The translations under genes were made by a program, and so were the position numbers. DNA of 64,000 bases from Parasponia andersonii (Eukaryota > Streptophyta > Magnoliopsida > Rosales > Cannabaceae). Positions 23,039 to 35,464 of this stretch are shown one piece after another. The stretch's first letter is position 1; every line of letters begins with the position of its first letter. The notes under the pieces are model-generated. The model saw only the letters and a program-made list of their open reading frames with translations. It was not told the origin of the DNA and did not search any database. Where the stretch lies: positions 96,977 to 160,976 of the forward strand of contig JXTB01000175.1 in NCBI GenBank assembly GCA_002914805.1. The letters are read 5' to 3'.

Positions 23039-24693
23039 TGCTAGAGATTCTAGAAAATAATTTCAAAAAATGATTTTACAGAAAATGATTTTCGCAGTTT
23101 TGTAAACAAATCAAGAACGCAGAAAAATAGATATTTTAAAATTTTTCTTGAATCTTTACAAAATAAAATATAAGATCGTTAATCTAATATAAATCAATTC
23201 ATGGATTCTGATTTAGATAAAACCTGAAAGTACTTTACAACTATTGAGCTTTCCCATCTACTCTCTAGAGCCCATTGAATGATCCGGTGTATGAGCATTT
23301 TCTTGATTCCCAATGAGAGAAGAGTAGATGATCCAGAAGACTCTTTTCTTTCTCCTTGATTATACATCTATGGTCATGAGTATCTCTCCCTCGGTGGCTA
23401 TGAAAGAGCTCAGGATTTCTCTCGTGGTAGCTCGACTCTCTCACTCTCTCTTTTTCTCTTTGTGTCTCACATTTGCTACAGTCACTATGACTGAGAGTGG
23501 CTTGTGGAACTTCTAACAAGGCTTAGGAGAACTTTTCTCTTAAGTATTAGAGAGATGTAAACCCTAATGGGCTTTTTGGCTCAACTGACTATTTAATTAA
23601 TATTGGGCTTATAGATCCAAATAATCTAACCTCCAATAGGCCAACTATCCAGAGTCATAATTAACTCTTTATTATGATTGGGCCTTATCTATTGATATTG
23701 GGGTACTCCACTATAGGTCCAATATTATACTCTAAGACTAAATATCATATATTTTCTGTGAAACTAATTAACACTTTAACTTTATCCATTTAGTATATAC
23801 TATACCTGTAGATATACCACTAATACAATGTCGTACTAGTGAGGTGAAATTATCGTATTACTCTTCTAGTACTTATTTACATTTGAGTTACCATTTTTCA
23901 TGTAATGAATAATAATTGATTACAATATTTGTAACTGCCCATACAAATACGGTCAAATTCACAAAGTGAATACATGGTGCCTAGTTTTTTATTATCCAAG
24001 TTTTGGAAAAAAAAAAACTCAAAGTAATATTATATGTATAGTGTCCACATCATGAAGGTTGTTCTTGTCAATTTACAACTCTTCTCTTCCAAGATACCGA
24101 AGTTCGAACCATATAATCGGAACTAGTCTTTTAGTAAGTCAAAAAGATAAAACTCATGAATGCAAATCCGACAATCACTAGGATTAAAGTAATCTTACAA
24201 TAATGCTAGATTAGTGAAAGATAGGATATTGAGTTACGAAACTTAACCTCAAATTCTATTTTTACTTAGTCTAGTTCAATGTACTTATAACTTTCTTATA
24301 ATGTATTAGTGTTTCTATCCGAAGTCAGACACTTCGATGATTGGAGACTTCATCAATCCCGTTGAAATAGACAACACTATATTCTATGGCAAAATAAAGT
24401 ATTTTATTTTTATTTGTAAAATGTGAACTCTTTATTTTGACATAATGAAATAAAGAATTTAGTCTCTCATATGTGAACACTTCATACGAACAATTCTTTA
24501 TTACATATTATTAGTCATGGAAACTTTTAGACATTTACATAATGAAAAACATAAAAATCAGATATATATATATATATATATAATTAGGACATAACATAAA
24601 ATTTATTAATAACAAATAGATAACACTTAAATCCAATAAACATTGTTTAAAAATATCAAACAAAGAAATGCTTTCTAGGGCATATTTCTAACT
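23039..24693 (-). repeat. Angela-like 3' LTR
   Basis: It aligns along its length with 33383-35004, including the segments TTGTAAACAAATCAAGAAC, CTATTGAGCTTTCCC, ATTGAATGATCC and TTCGATGATTGGAGA. Its inner edge reads CATATTTCTAACT where the other LTR has CATATTTCCAACA. A TA microsatellite at 24563-24582 is an addition. An 84-codon open frame (23265-23519, minus) also exists in the other LTR, but the two translations are only about 64 % identical, so it is not maintained as protein. Confidence 0.85.
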
Positions 24694-24712
24694 ATCTCCT
24701 ACTTATTTTTTA
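24694..24712 (-). other. Angela-like polypurine tract
   Basis: The minus strand reads AAAAAATAAGTAGGAGAT immediately before the LTR start. This resembles the AAGTGGGAGAT tract usual in this group of Copia elements. Confidence 0.7.
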
Positions 24713-26280
24713 AAGCAAATATAATATATTACACAATCCTATTCCTTCTAGGTGATTCTCGAATACTTTGATTACTAAAGATTTGATAAACGAATCTATA
24801 AGGTTTTTTGCTAAGGTTATCTTACTTATTATATCGTTTTCCTACTAGGATTAACACATAACAAAATATTGATCCTTTTGAGTATATTTTCAAATCAAGT
24901 ATCCAAATTAATATATCTTACATAAGTCAAATTTTTCTTCAAAATAGATAAGCATTTAGATCCTATTTCTCTAAAGATACTTAAGGATACACTTGTCTAT
25001 AATTCTATATTCAGGTTCTGGATTGGACTAATAACAACTTATTATTCGAACAGCATAATAAATATTATGCTATTGTACTAACCAAATTCTTATTGATAAT
25101 TGTCATCCTATATCATTCCTAATAATTAGTATATCATCAATATATATAATCCGGAAAAATTACTTTCCTACCCTGAATCTTTTATAGATATAAGATTCAT
25201 CTATGTATCGATCAAATCAATAAATTCTAGACAAATACTTAAGTCTATAAATTAGATCTCTAAAGTTTTACAAATTTTACTTTCTTTGCCTTTTTTAATG
25301 AATCCATCTGGCTGTACCTTTTAGATACAATTGTCAAAATTGCTATTTAGGAAAGCTATCTTGACGTCTATCTACTATATCTCATAATCAAGAGATACAA
25401 CTATGGAAAATAGTATATTAATAGACTTGATCATAATAACATAATAGATATTCTTTCTGTATATAATCTTTTTGCAACTAACTTATCTTAAAAGTCTTTA
25501 CTTTTTTGTCTATTCCTCTTTCCTCTTATAGACTAATTTACATCTAAAAGTTTTACCTTTTCAGGTTGATCTATAAGATCTCAGATTTTATTCGAGTACA
25601 TAGACTCCAATGTGGATTTTATTACCTTTTGCTAGAGATCTATACGAACATTATATATTGTCTTTTTGTAGATAAAGTAATTAGATTTTAGGTTATAGGA
25701 CTTTCCTATTCTAAAATATCTATCAGATTGTCTTATAATCCTTCCACTACAACAAAAATTTGATATATATTGATTTTTCGGTGATTTATTCTTTCTAAGT
25801 GCTTACTCTATTATATCTTTCATAGATAGGCTAATTACATCATCAGTTAGTTTCTCAAGAAATAAGTTACTTTGAGGTTGAATATTTCATATAATTTTAT
25901 CTCAAGTAAGAGATATTTATTCTAGTAAATACTTTCTTACTTTATTACTATAGAAGTAACACCCTTCTATTTCTTTTGGGTTTATTATAAACAGATATAA
26001 TTCAGATTGTTATTCTAACTTAATCATTTTTCCTTCCTACATATACGTTGGATAGCCATTAATATGGATATGACTTAAACTAGCTTTATGTCCTTTTCAT
26101 ATTTCAAAAATGGCATATTAGATATTGATTTAGACGGAACTCTGTTAGTAGGTATATCATCGTCTCCAAGATGTATCCCAAAAGATACTGTAATTATGAA
26201 CAATTGAACAACAACTTAATCATAGCCAAAAGTTTTCATTGTCAATGAGATATTTCTAAGAATTCTTTATAAAGGTATCC
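24713..26280 (-). pseudogene. Copia RT and RNase H relic
   Basis: At about 25115-25175 the minus strand gives VIFLVLYIDDILIIRNDIG, containing the Copia catalytic YxDD motif in a readable context. Near 24720-24840 the C-terminal end reads NLIDSFIKSL and KVFENHLEGIGL, the RNase H tail of Copia pol. Between them the frame is lost repeatedly and only scraps can be matched. It cannot encode an enzyme. Confidence 0.7.
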
Positions 26281-26700
26281 AACACTTCGATCAAATTGAC
26301 GAGTCTTTATACTTTTCCTAATTACTTTTTGGTTTCCGCTTTTAATTCTTTGAACTTTTCAAAAGAATTCAATTAACAGTAATATTAAGAAAACGTAATA
26401 AAATTTTGAATAATCATTCATAATGATATATTCAAAACCTCATTGGGCTTGATTGCTCAAGGGCCTGTAGATAGCAGTATGTACTATTTTTAAACATTCT
26501 TGTACTTTTAGGTCTTTTTTAACAAAGGACCTTTTAGTCATTTTACTTTTCAGATAAGATTCGCAGATTGGTGAATATATGGCCTCTAACAAGCCTATCC
26601 TTAACCAATCTTTGGATCATATTTAGGTTAATATAATTGATGCACAAATATATTTTATTCTAAGTACTTACTCACTTTCTTATGATTAGATTTATCACGG
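26281..26700 (-). pseudogene. Copia integrase relic
   Basis: The minus-strand translation near 26500-26300 gives VHTAIYRPLSNQ, GFEYIIMNDYSKFYYVFL and KVQRIKSGNQK. These correspond to the conserved integrase core (HTDICGP, then FIDDYSRYGYVYL, then FKEFKAE). The first catalytic Asp is changed in TAIYRP, and several stops are present. Confidence 0.65.
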
Positions 26701-26999
26701 TCAATCTCATTATTATTAGTATCATATAATGAGAATAATACAGGCTTAAAAAAATGTTATTTTGTACAATTAAGAATATTATTATTTCACATAGAAACTT
26801 TGTTATTAAGACAAACAGAATAATATCGTTTCATCAAATATGAAACAAAAATTAAATTTCTCTTAAGTGCCTGACAATTTTAATGTCCTAATTCATAAAT
26901 TCATCAAATATGAATTTAAATATTTTTCTTTTTATGTACTGATTCTATAGTCATTATAGTTCTTACTCTTAGTGAACTTACTTTTACTAAACCTCTTGG

Positions 27000-27060
27000 T
27001 TTCTTAGAACCCTTTGCAAACAGACATACAAATATGGTTAATGATTCTTGAATCCTATCT
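27000..27060 (-). pseudogene. Copia protease relic
   Basis: The minus strand reads DSRIINHICMSVCKGF at 27052-27007. This corresponds to the aspartic-protease text DSGATNHIC of Copia pol with the active-site GA changed to RI. Flanking codons (KFTKSKN) are also degraded. Confidence 0.6.
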
Positions 27061-27585
27061 AAGATTTCTTAAGTCATTTACTAAAATAAGTTAATGAACA
27101 ATAAATTGTTATTACCTTCTAATCAAGTATTATACAGGTGTCCCTAATAATTTTCTTTTAATATTCTTTAGTGCTATATAAGAAACATTTTCCTTTTAGC
27201 CAAGGATTAGAAAATTCATCTTTGACTAATTTAGCTTGGTGAAGATGTTCATTAGGTATCTCATTGAGATTTAGCATAGTATCATAGTGATTTGAATTCC
27301 TTGAATTTAATGTAGTAACATATTAGATATCTTATGTCAACATGTATCAATAAATTATCTAGAAATTCTCCCACAATATATATGCTTTATTTTTCTTCAC
27401 TAGTCTTACCAGTGAATATGGATGAATATGAGAGTAAAAACTTAATAACTAATCAGTCATAAGCACTAAATCTAGGTTACATTAATCTAAACAACATAGT
27501 CTAACTATACAAGTTATGTGTGTGTGAGTACAGTGGATAAAGGAATTAAGATATATCTACTTGAAGGAAAATAAATAATTCATAT
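27061..27585 (-). other. Angela-like interior upstream of protease
   Basis: This should correspond to the gag/protease junction. A few readable runs occur on the minus strand (for example NEIPNEHLHQAKLV near 27240) but no domain can be named with confidence. Confidence 0.45.
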
Positions 27586-28191
27586 TGTAACATCCCCCAA
27601 TTCTACACATATACGTCAGAATATTTGTATAATTATTTAGTGAAGTCGAGAGACGTGACTTGACTTAAAATTGATAAATAATGGGAAATTAAAACTTTTA
27701 AACTTTCTAAAAGAAAAAAAAAACTTCACTCATAATTATACATACTCCAATATATACATATATACACCCTCGTAAAATGGGCCTCTCATAAATTATACAT
27801 AATATACAAACACAAAATAGGAACCAAATCGCCTGTTAGGAAACCATAGCGTTCAAATACTCATATATATAGGCCGCGGTCAGAAAGTCAGCACTACTCC
27901 TTTAAATTCATATATTAGTAGTATCATCTGCAATGTAAGAATATATATAAGTATGGAACTTAGTAAGTAACGAGTGAAAATGCGATATGCATATACTAGA
28001 AAATAGATATTTGTATGATTGGGATCTCGGTGTATATTATATTACCTAATAAGACCATGAATCACATACTGAGCCACTCATATAACTAATAACTAATAAA
28101 TAATCATAAGCCATCGTATGGAGGTTTTGAGTCCTAGATACATCACGAACTCCTCTGCATACTGTAGAAGTCCTCCCTATACCATTGTTTG

Positions 28192-28290
28192 AGTGCTCTC
28201 GAAGGAACTAAATAATGTCCCCGAAGGAACCTAATAATGTCCCAAGACGAACCAGAAAATGTCCCTGAAGGAACCAATTATTTGGGCACT
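28192..28290 (+). repeat. Short tandem repeat within the solo LTR
   Basis: About four degenerate copies of a unit near 22 bp, of the form CGAAGGAACCTAATAATGTCC, follow one another. Such runs are common in large plant LTRs. Confidence 0.7.
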
Positions 28291-29005
28291 GGCTTACCAC
28301 TCTTTATTCATCAACACTCATCAGGCAATATAAATACACCACATATTCAGAATCATACTTCATGTATGTCAGAATAACCGATTTAGATGTTTATGCTTCA
28401 GGCATGATAAAATAACAGGTTCAAATTTTTCATATAATTCAAGGATTATATAGGTTTACAGAAACAAATAATTCTTATATCGCAAGTGGAACGCTACTTA
28501 CCTAGATTTCCAGTTTCCTAAAGTTTTGCTTGTAAAATGCTCTTTTTGCTCAAGGTATGATTGACGTGCCCCTAACATTTTCCATACCAACTTTATTTCT
28601 TAATATACACGAAGTGCTATCTGAATCGCTATTAGTAGGCATAAAATAGATGCACCAATAATTCATTGTATTTAACAGATGGAAGAGTATAGAATATTAG
28701 ATGATTAACCGTACACAAAATGAATTTAAATATGTCCAGATTAATAAACCATGTTTGGAAAAGTCACAAATTAAAGGATTATCACATTCATAGAAACGTA
28801 CACAATTTAATAAGCAAAAACATTAGAATAATTAAATCTGAGTAACACTTTATGGTGCAAAACTTAGTTCACATACAAGCTAATAAAATATCATGTATCG
28901 TTGTTATTGCAACTAAGAATAAAACCTTGAATTAAATCAGATGATGCATCAAGTACGAGTTTAATATACATGATACTATATGAAGTTAAATCTATTACTA
29001 TAAAG

Positions 29006-29008
<3 letters not shown>

Positions 29009-29062
<54 letters not shown>
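29009..29062 (+). repeat. (TA)n microsatellite
   Basis: An almost uninterrupted run of TA dinucleotides of about 54 bp, inside the solo LTR. Confidence 0.95.
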
Positions 29063-29066
<4 letters not shown>

Positions 29067-30233
29067 TATCAATAAGGAAGTTTCACGCGCCTTTAGAGAA
29101 ACTTAAAAAAAACAATTAAAAAAAACAAAGTTGAATTCTACTATATACTATGAATCTTTTCTTTCTAACACGTAGTATACTTAGCTTCAAATCTAATATA
29201 GCATATTAATTGGATCCCTCAAAACAAACAAATGAATCAAATAATTGAATAAAACAATAATTTACATTGATAAGCGCATTTATTACATTTATATCATAAA
29301 CCTATACATATATATAGGAATTAATAATATTTCAGTCAAAGTCTAAAAACAGCTCCTATACATAAGTTTTGCTAAGGTGCTAAAGGAAATATTAATACAT
29401 CAAAATACCTTTCAAGGAATGGTTTTCAGACCCAAAGCAGCCCTCTAGCTTTCTTAATTTCTCAAATGAATCATGAAGGAACTGATCTAACTCCTTTTTT
29501 TTTTTTTTTTTGAAGAGCGAGAGAGAAGTATCGAAGGAGGGTGATAAAAAGTTACCGAGTTTAGTGGTGGAAACAAAGGATATGCATGAGAGATATAAGT
29601 AGTAAAAGTCTTTAATAAGGCAAGACAAGTTGCCAACTTACTGAGTCTATTTCCCAAAACTTGTTTCACACTAATATGATTGTCCATAAGATATTTAAAT
29701 ATGTAATATTTATCCCAATATAAGCAATACTTATCCAAATATTATATTGCTAAAAAGTAACCATCATAAAGAAACAACCAGACCTTTTTTTTAAAGAATG
29801 ATTAACTTTTATAAATTAAGGTAGTTATTATATAAACGTAAATATTCATGGGACTTATTAAATAAAGAATTAATATTATTGCACATAATTATACACAACT
29901 TGGCTGAAACAACAATCAAATAAAACAAGAAAAACATTAAAATTAATTAATTCTTATCATGCTTTTCTAATCAATTAAAGTGCTAAAAAGTTATGTCAAA
30001 ATAATTAACCTAATACATGGTAAATTTGTACCAATGAGCTTTTTCTCTGAGTATTTTACTGAAAATTATTAAAAGAATAATAGTTATAGAAATAACAAAT
30101 ATAGTAAGTACTCAAAATTATAAGCACATAAATGACATCGGTATATAAAAGAAAATGTTATGCAATTATGTTATTATTAGCTCTTTGATTATGTAAGGAA
30201 TTTGGGTGTCATTAGAGAATTTAGGATATCACA

Positions 30234-32444
30234 CATATATAATAGCAAACCTCATGTAACAAATATTTCGAATAATTAACATAATGTAAAGTAAAATCTA
30301 CAATATGCAAGTGAAGTATCCCTAGGACTATTAGTAATATTCATGGTAATTCAACTTTTCATTAATTACAGGCCTCATACTGGAAGTCATGCAATTAACA
30401 AGTCAAATTGAAACAATTTCATTTAGAAAATAAGACAAATATCTCATATCCTATGTTTCTAACTACTATTTAATTTAGTCCTCTACTCTACTAACAAGAA
30501 CTCCTACGGGAGAATATGAGTATTTCGAGTTAAGTGTATCACCATTGTTTCAGTAATTAAGCATTCTGTATAAGATCGTCTCTTATAGGGTGATTGACCT
30601 CATATAGTCCACCTAATATCTTATTTTAAGAAATTCATTTTCAGTACTATCCGAACGAAAATCCTCCTATAAGAGCTCAACAAGATTCTGAGACGAGACT
30701 CATCCTAATACATAATGAACCAATAATAGAGACTGTAGATATCTTATACCTTCTCTCACTCAATGTTTTATAATTAGAGATTTAGTGATTTTATCCATTT
30801 ATCTAACTTACTTAGTAAGCTAAAATCAATTATGTAAACATGTTCATATTTTGCATGTGAGTAGCTTTACTATCCTATTTGACATGTTACTAAGATCATG
30901 TAATTAACTACTCTATATAGAATATGCATACAATATTATTCACATAATAATCAAGTATTGGCGAAATTTAATCAAATAGAAAAGGTAATGATTATCAATC
31001 ATTCTAGCATTTAATATTATTTAATAATTAAACAATTTTTTTACAAAAGATATTATTAAATAATAACTGTGAGAGATAATATTCAAGTTTAAATAATTCA
31101 GATTTTCACAAAATCTAATTTATTTAATTAAAAGATTTAATCTAAATTAAATCTCCATCAATATTTCAAAATTTGAATTTAAATTTTGAATTATAAGTTT
31201 AATTATCACATAATTAAAATATCTCTTACTGATTCGATTTTCAAAATTTAAAATTATCTCATAATTTTCAAATCATTAAGATTAAAATAAAATGTAAACT
31301 TTCTATATAAACTTAAGTTAAACAATGTCGATATTTACTAATTAAAATTTTCACAAGATTTAAATTAGATATGTAGATGATTTAATCAAATTAAATCTCT
31401 ATAAATATTTGTTGATTTGAATTTAACTTTTAAATTTCAAATCTCAAATTAATTATAACATAATTAATATTGGTTATCTAAAAGATTTAATCATAATAAT
31501 CTGTTAGATTATTTCAAGATTTAAATTCAACATTTGAATTTCAAATAAAAAATTAATTATCAAATAATTAATATAATAATATTATCCAATCATATAAATT
31601 TAAATTTAAATTTATCTCATAATATCTAATCATCATTTAATCACATTAAAAATAAATAGAAAGTTGAAAATTTAGCTAAAATCTAAAATTATCTTATAAT
31701 TTCCAATTATCCGTTTAAATATGATTAAAGTAAACTACTAACTTTAAATTCAAATTTAAATAGATTTGGGTAGATAAGATGTTCTATCTAATTTTAATTT
31801 GAAATCTTCATAAGTCTTAAATTTAAATTGTAGAAGATTTAACTATCTAAATCTCTTGAATATCTCTAAATTTGAAACCAAATCAAATTCAAATTCAAAT
31901 TAACAACTAATTATCACATAAATAGTTTAGGAAATATCTAGCTAAAATTTGAATTTGAAAATTTTAAATATTATCACATAATATCTAATTAATAATCTCT
32001 TATTTATTTAAATTAATTATCTTATATTTAATTTAAATAATCATTATTTGATAATGATAACTGATAGGATTTGATTTCCTTAAATTATGGGCTCTTATTC
32101 GTATTTAAATTTGAAATCAAATTTATTTAAATATGTGATCCTCATCACATTTAAATAGTCATTTAAATTTTCTTAAATCAAATGATTTTATTCTTGATTT
32201 AAATATTTAAATTGAGGATCTTATCCTCAATTTAAATCTTTTTAGTAAACTAAGGATCTTATCCTTAATTTAAATTTAAATATTTAAATTTTAAAATTAG
32301 AGAATATAGGATTTTCTGATAGAATCTTCTATCACATTGGTTTCCAAATTTGAATTTCAAAAATTAGATAAAGTAACTAGTTTAAATTTTCTAAATTATC
32401 TCTAATTCGAAATGTAAATAAGGAAATTTAAAATAAAAAATTAT
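30234..32444 (-). other. AT-rich interior of the Angela-like element
   Basis: About 2.2 kb between the solo LTR and the GC-rich block, where gag would be expected. I could not read any gag motif on the minus strand. The stretch 31080-32400 is extremely AT-rich, with many repeats of the type TTTGAATTTAAATTT and AATTATCACATAATTA that pair with each other. It may be non-coding leader or a further nested element whose borders I cannot fix. Confidence 0.5.
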
Positions 32445-33015
32445 CTAAAATGGATAATCTGACATCAACGGTATCAGGATGCCGATTGGAATGCCTGAAC
32501 AGGGAATCGCCGGGAAGACGACAACTTTGGGATACCACACGGCCATGCATGGGACAAATCCAATGCCTCCACATGCTCGCGAAGCGCACATGCGGCCACC
32601 ATATAAGACGACACCCGCATGGCCATGCATGGGACAAATCCCATGAGTCCACATGCTTGCAAAGTGCACATGCAACTACCATACAAGATGACACCCATGC
32701 AGCTCACCGAAGTAGGGTGAAGCCCGCACAACCCCCAGAGCGAGATGAAGCCCGCACAGCCATAGAAGCGAGGCAACACCCGTGAGGCCACAGGAGTAGA
32801 GCAACACCTATGCGACTAGCGCACGGGGTGCCACCTATATGGCCACAAGAGTAGGGCAACGCCCATGTGGCCAATGCATGGGGTGCTACTCGCATGGCCA
32901 GCATGTAGGGCTGCTCCCGCACGACCAATGAGTGGATCACCACCTGCGTGGCCAGTGAGCGGGTCTCACCACCGCGGCAATAGGGTGGCATGCACAACTC
33001 TTAGCATGCGCCACC
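32445..33015 (-). repeat. GC-rich tandem-repeat block in the element leader
   Basis: Sharp change in composition: about 570 bp are GC-rich inside very AT-rich DNA. An 80-bp unit occurs twice in tandem (32541-32620 and 32621-32700; both begin GGCCATGCATGGGACAAATC). It is followed by shorter degenerate units around GCCACAGGAGTAGAGCAAC-like text up to about 32990. Several frames are open on both strands (up to 111 codons), as expected for GC-rich repeats. It lies 370-940 bp inside the 5' LTR on the minus strand, i.e. in the leader before gag. Confidence 0.75.
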
Positions 33016-33365
33016 TCGTATTGTTTTTGAATCCAAAAAGTCTGTAACTTAATTGTTAAATAGTTTATCTTAAAAACTGAAACATAATTAAAGATCAAAT
33101 GACTTTCTACATATAAATATAAACACATGGAAAATCAAGAACATGCTAGAATCATAATCAAAAACAAAAAATACATCATCATAAACTCATAGTAATATCT
33201 AACTGATTATCATTTAATGAGTACCATCATACATAATAGAGCATACTCATAAATATGAATAAGACCAAACATAACTACAAAGATCATCATGAAAATCAAA
33301 GAAATAAAAGGTCATTGAACAATAGAGAATTAACATGAAAAAAATATACTAGATCATCGAAAACC
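33016..33365 (-). other. Leader DNA between primer site and GC-rich block
   Basis: AT-rich, no readable frame. On the element strand it directly follows the primer-binding region. Confidence 0.5.
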
Positions 33366-33367
33366 TT

Positions 33368-33381
33368 TGCTCTAGTACTAA
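33368..33381 (-). other. Degenerate primer-binding site
   Basis: The minus strand reads TTAGTACTAGAGC just inside the 5' LTR. This is a decayed form of the Met-tRNA complement TGGTATCAGAGC seen intact at 1634-1645. Confidence 0.6.
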
Positions 33382-33382
33382 T

Positions 33383-35004
33383 TGCTGGAGATGCCGAAAA
33401 ATAATTTCGAAAAACGATTATACCGAACACGATTTCCATAGTTTTGTAAACGAATCAAGAACACAGTAGAATAGGTATTTTAAAATTTTTCTTAAAACTT
33501 TATAAAACAAAATATAGGATCGTTGTTCTAACATAAAAAATTCATGGATCAAGGTTTAGATAAAACCTGGAAGTACTTCATAACTATTGAGTCTTCCTGT
33601 CTATTCTCTATAGCCTATTGAATGATCCAGTGTGTGAGCTTCTTCTTGATTCCCAATGAGAGATGAATGGATGATCTAGAAGGTGCTCTTCCTTCTCCTT
33701 GATTGCATGTCTACGACTATGGATATTTCTCTCTCGGCAGCCATGAACGAGCTTGGGATTTCTTCCGTGATAGCTCAGCTCTTTCACTCTCTCTTTTTTT
33801 CTTTGTGTCTTACGTTTTCTGCAATCACTATGATTGAAAGTTGCGTGTGGAACTTCTAACAAGGCTTAAGAGAACTTTTCTCTTAAGTATTAGAGAGATG
33901 TAAACCCTAATAGATTTTTTGGCTTAATTGACCATTTAATTAATATTGGGCTATATGTGAGCTAGACGTGGGACCTTATGGATCCAAATAGTCTAAGATC
34001 CAATGGTCAACTATCCACAATCATAATTAACTCTTAATTATAATTGGACCTTGTCCATTAATATTGGGGCACTCCACTATAGGCCCAATATTGCACACTT
34101 AGACTAAATGTCATATGTTTTCTGTTAAGCTAATTAACACTTTAATTAACTTGATCCATTTAGTATATATTATACTTGCAGATATATCCCCGATGCAATA
34201 TCATACTAGCGAAGTGAAATTACCATATTACTCCTCTAGTACATATTTACCTTTGAATTGTCATTTTTCATCCAATGGATAATAATTAACTACATTGTTT
34301 GTAACTGTCCATACAACCTGACGCCTGGATTTTTATTATCCAAGTCCTTAAAAAAACTCAAAGTGACATTATATATATTGTGTCTAAATTATGAAGGTTC
34401 TCGTCAATTCACAAATCTTATCTTCCAAGATACCGAAGTTCGAACTATATAATCAGAACTAGTCATTTAGTGAGTCAAAAAGATAAAATTCATGAAAGCA
34501 AGTCTGACACTTAATCTTGCAATAGTACTAGATTAGTGAAAGATAGAATATTAAGTTACGATACTTAATCTCAAATTCTATTTTCACTTGGTCCAGTTCA
34601 ATGCACTTATAACTTTCTTATAACACACTAGTATTTCTATTCGAAGTCAGATACTTCGATGATTGGAGAATTCGTCAATCCCGTTGAAATAGACAATACT
34701 ACATTTTATGGTAAAATAAAGTATTCCATCTTTATTTACAGAATGTGAACTCTTTATTTTGACATAATAAAATAAAAAATTTAGTTTCTCAAATGTGAAC
34801 ACTTCATACGAACAATTCTTTATTACTCGTTATTAGTCATGGAAACTTTCAGACGTTTGCATAATAAAAAACATAAACATCATATGTATATAATTAGGAC
34901 ATAATATGGAATTTATTAATGACAAATAGATAACACTTAAATCTAGTAAATATTGTTTAAAAATGCCAAACAAAAAAAATATTTTTTAAGACATATTTCC
35001 AACA
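33383..35004 (-). repeat. Angela-like 5' LTR
   Basis: Bounded by TGCTGGAGATG on the inside and CATATTTCCAACA on the outside. It is homologous to 23039-24693 and adjacent to the exact ATAAT target duplication. The motif order is the same in both LTRs. Confidence 0.85.
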
Positions 35005-35009
35005 ATAAT

Positions 35010-35464
35010 ATCAATAATTTTTCTTCTTTCTTTTTTTTAGACAACTTGATCTTTTATCGGTCATCAGTTGTTATTTGATACTTGTCATAATTTTGTGATA
35101 TGGTTGTTTTCCAGCACATAAAGAGAAAAATTTGATATGTAGTTTAATTTACCAAAATCATAATTAATTTGGACTTCCCTAGTATTTTTAGCCCATTTTC
35201 CTGTGATGGGGCTTGCAATTTTTTTTTCAAATCAGTTCAAAATTATTCTTAGCCCTTGGATCCATGCTTATTGTCGATACGATCTAAGTCTGAACCCTAC
35301 TATAGAATTCCTAACATAAAAATCAGATATCTTTGGCATTGTTTTATATTTTCTATTTTTAAAGTTATGCTTTCAGATATGAGAACAAAAATTATTCTTC
35401 TGATTTCAAAAAGCAAAAATGTTTGGCAAATGTCATCTAAAAAACTATTCTTAAATGACTTTTG
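35010..35464. other. Intergenic DNA
   Basis: No gene or repeat identified. The first bases, ATATCAATA, could be the end of the Copia LTR relic (22203-22750) split by the Angela-like insertion, because related LTRs end in ATCAACA. This is a guess. Confidence 0.4.

Larger units (their letters stand above)
27586..30233. mobile_element. Solo LTR, 2.65 kb, nested in the Angela-like element
   Basis: It begins TGTAACATCC and ends GGATATCACA, so the ends are short inverted repeats of the LTR type (TG..CA). The flanking 5 bp, CATAT at 27581-27585 and CATAT at 30234-30238, are identical, which fixes both borders. No RT, integrase, PBS or second LTR is inside, so it is a solo LTR left by unequal recombination. 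The large size and TGTAACATCC start suggest a Ty3/gypsy LTR (Tekay/Del-like), which is inference. Orientation is ambiguous. Confidence 0.8.
23039..35004 (-). mobile_element. Angela-like Copia retrotransposon with nested solo LTR
   Basis: Two direct LTRs of about 1.65 and 1.62 kb bound 8.7 kb of interior. The minus strand begins TGTTGGAAATATG, the start typical of the Angela/BARE group of Copia elements, and the long LTRs fit. Target duplications ATAAT at 23034-23038 and 35005-35009 are exact. Decayed protease, integrase and RT blocks lie in the minus orientation at 27050-25100. LTR divergence is roughly 10-15 % by eye, mostly transitions, so the insertion is old. Removing the solo LTR (27586-30233) leaves about 9.3 kb. 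Confidence 0.85.

Noticed and set aside
25744-25765. CACTACAACAAAAATTTGAT considered as a CACTA terminus
   Set aside because: No inverted partner was found nearby, and it lies within the Copia RT relic.
32428-32997. Six overlapping open frames of 76-111 codons on both strands
   Set aside because: They sit in GC-rich tandem repeats, where few stops are expected in any frame, and none resembles a known protein.
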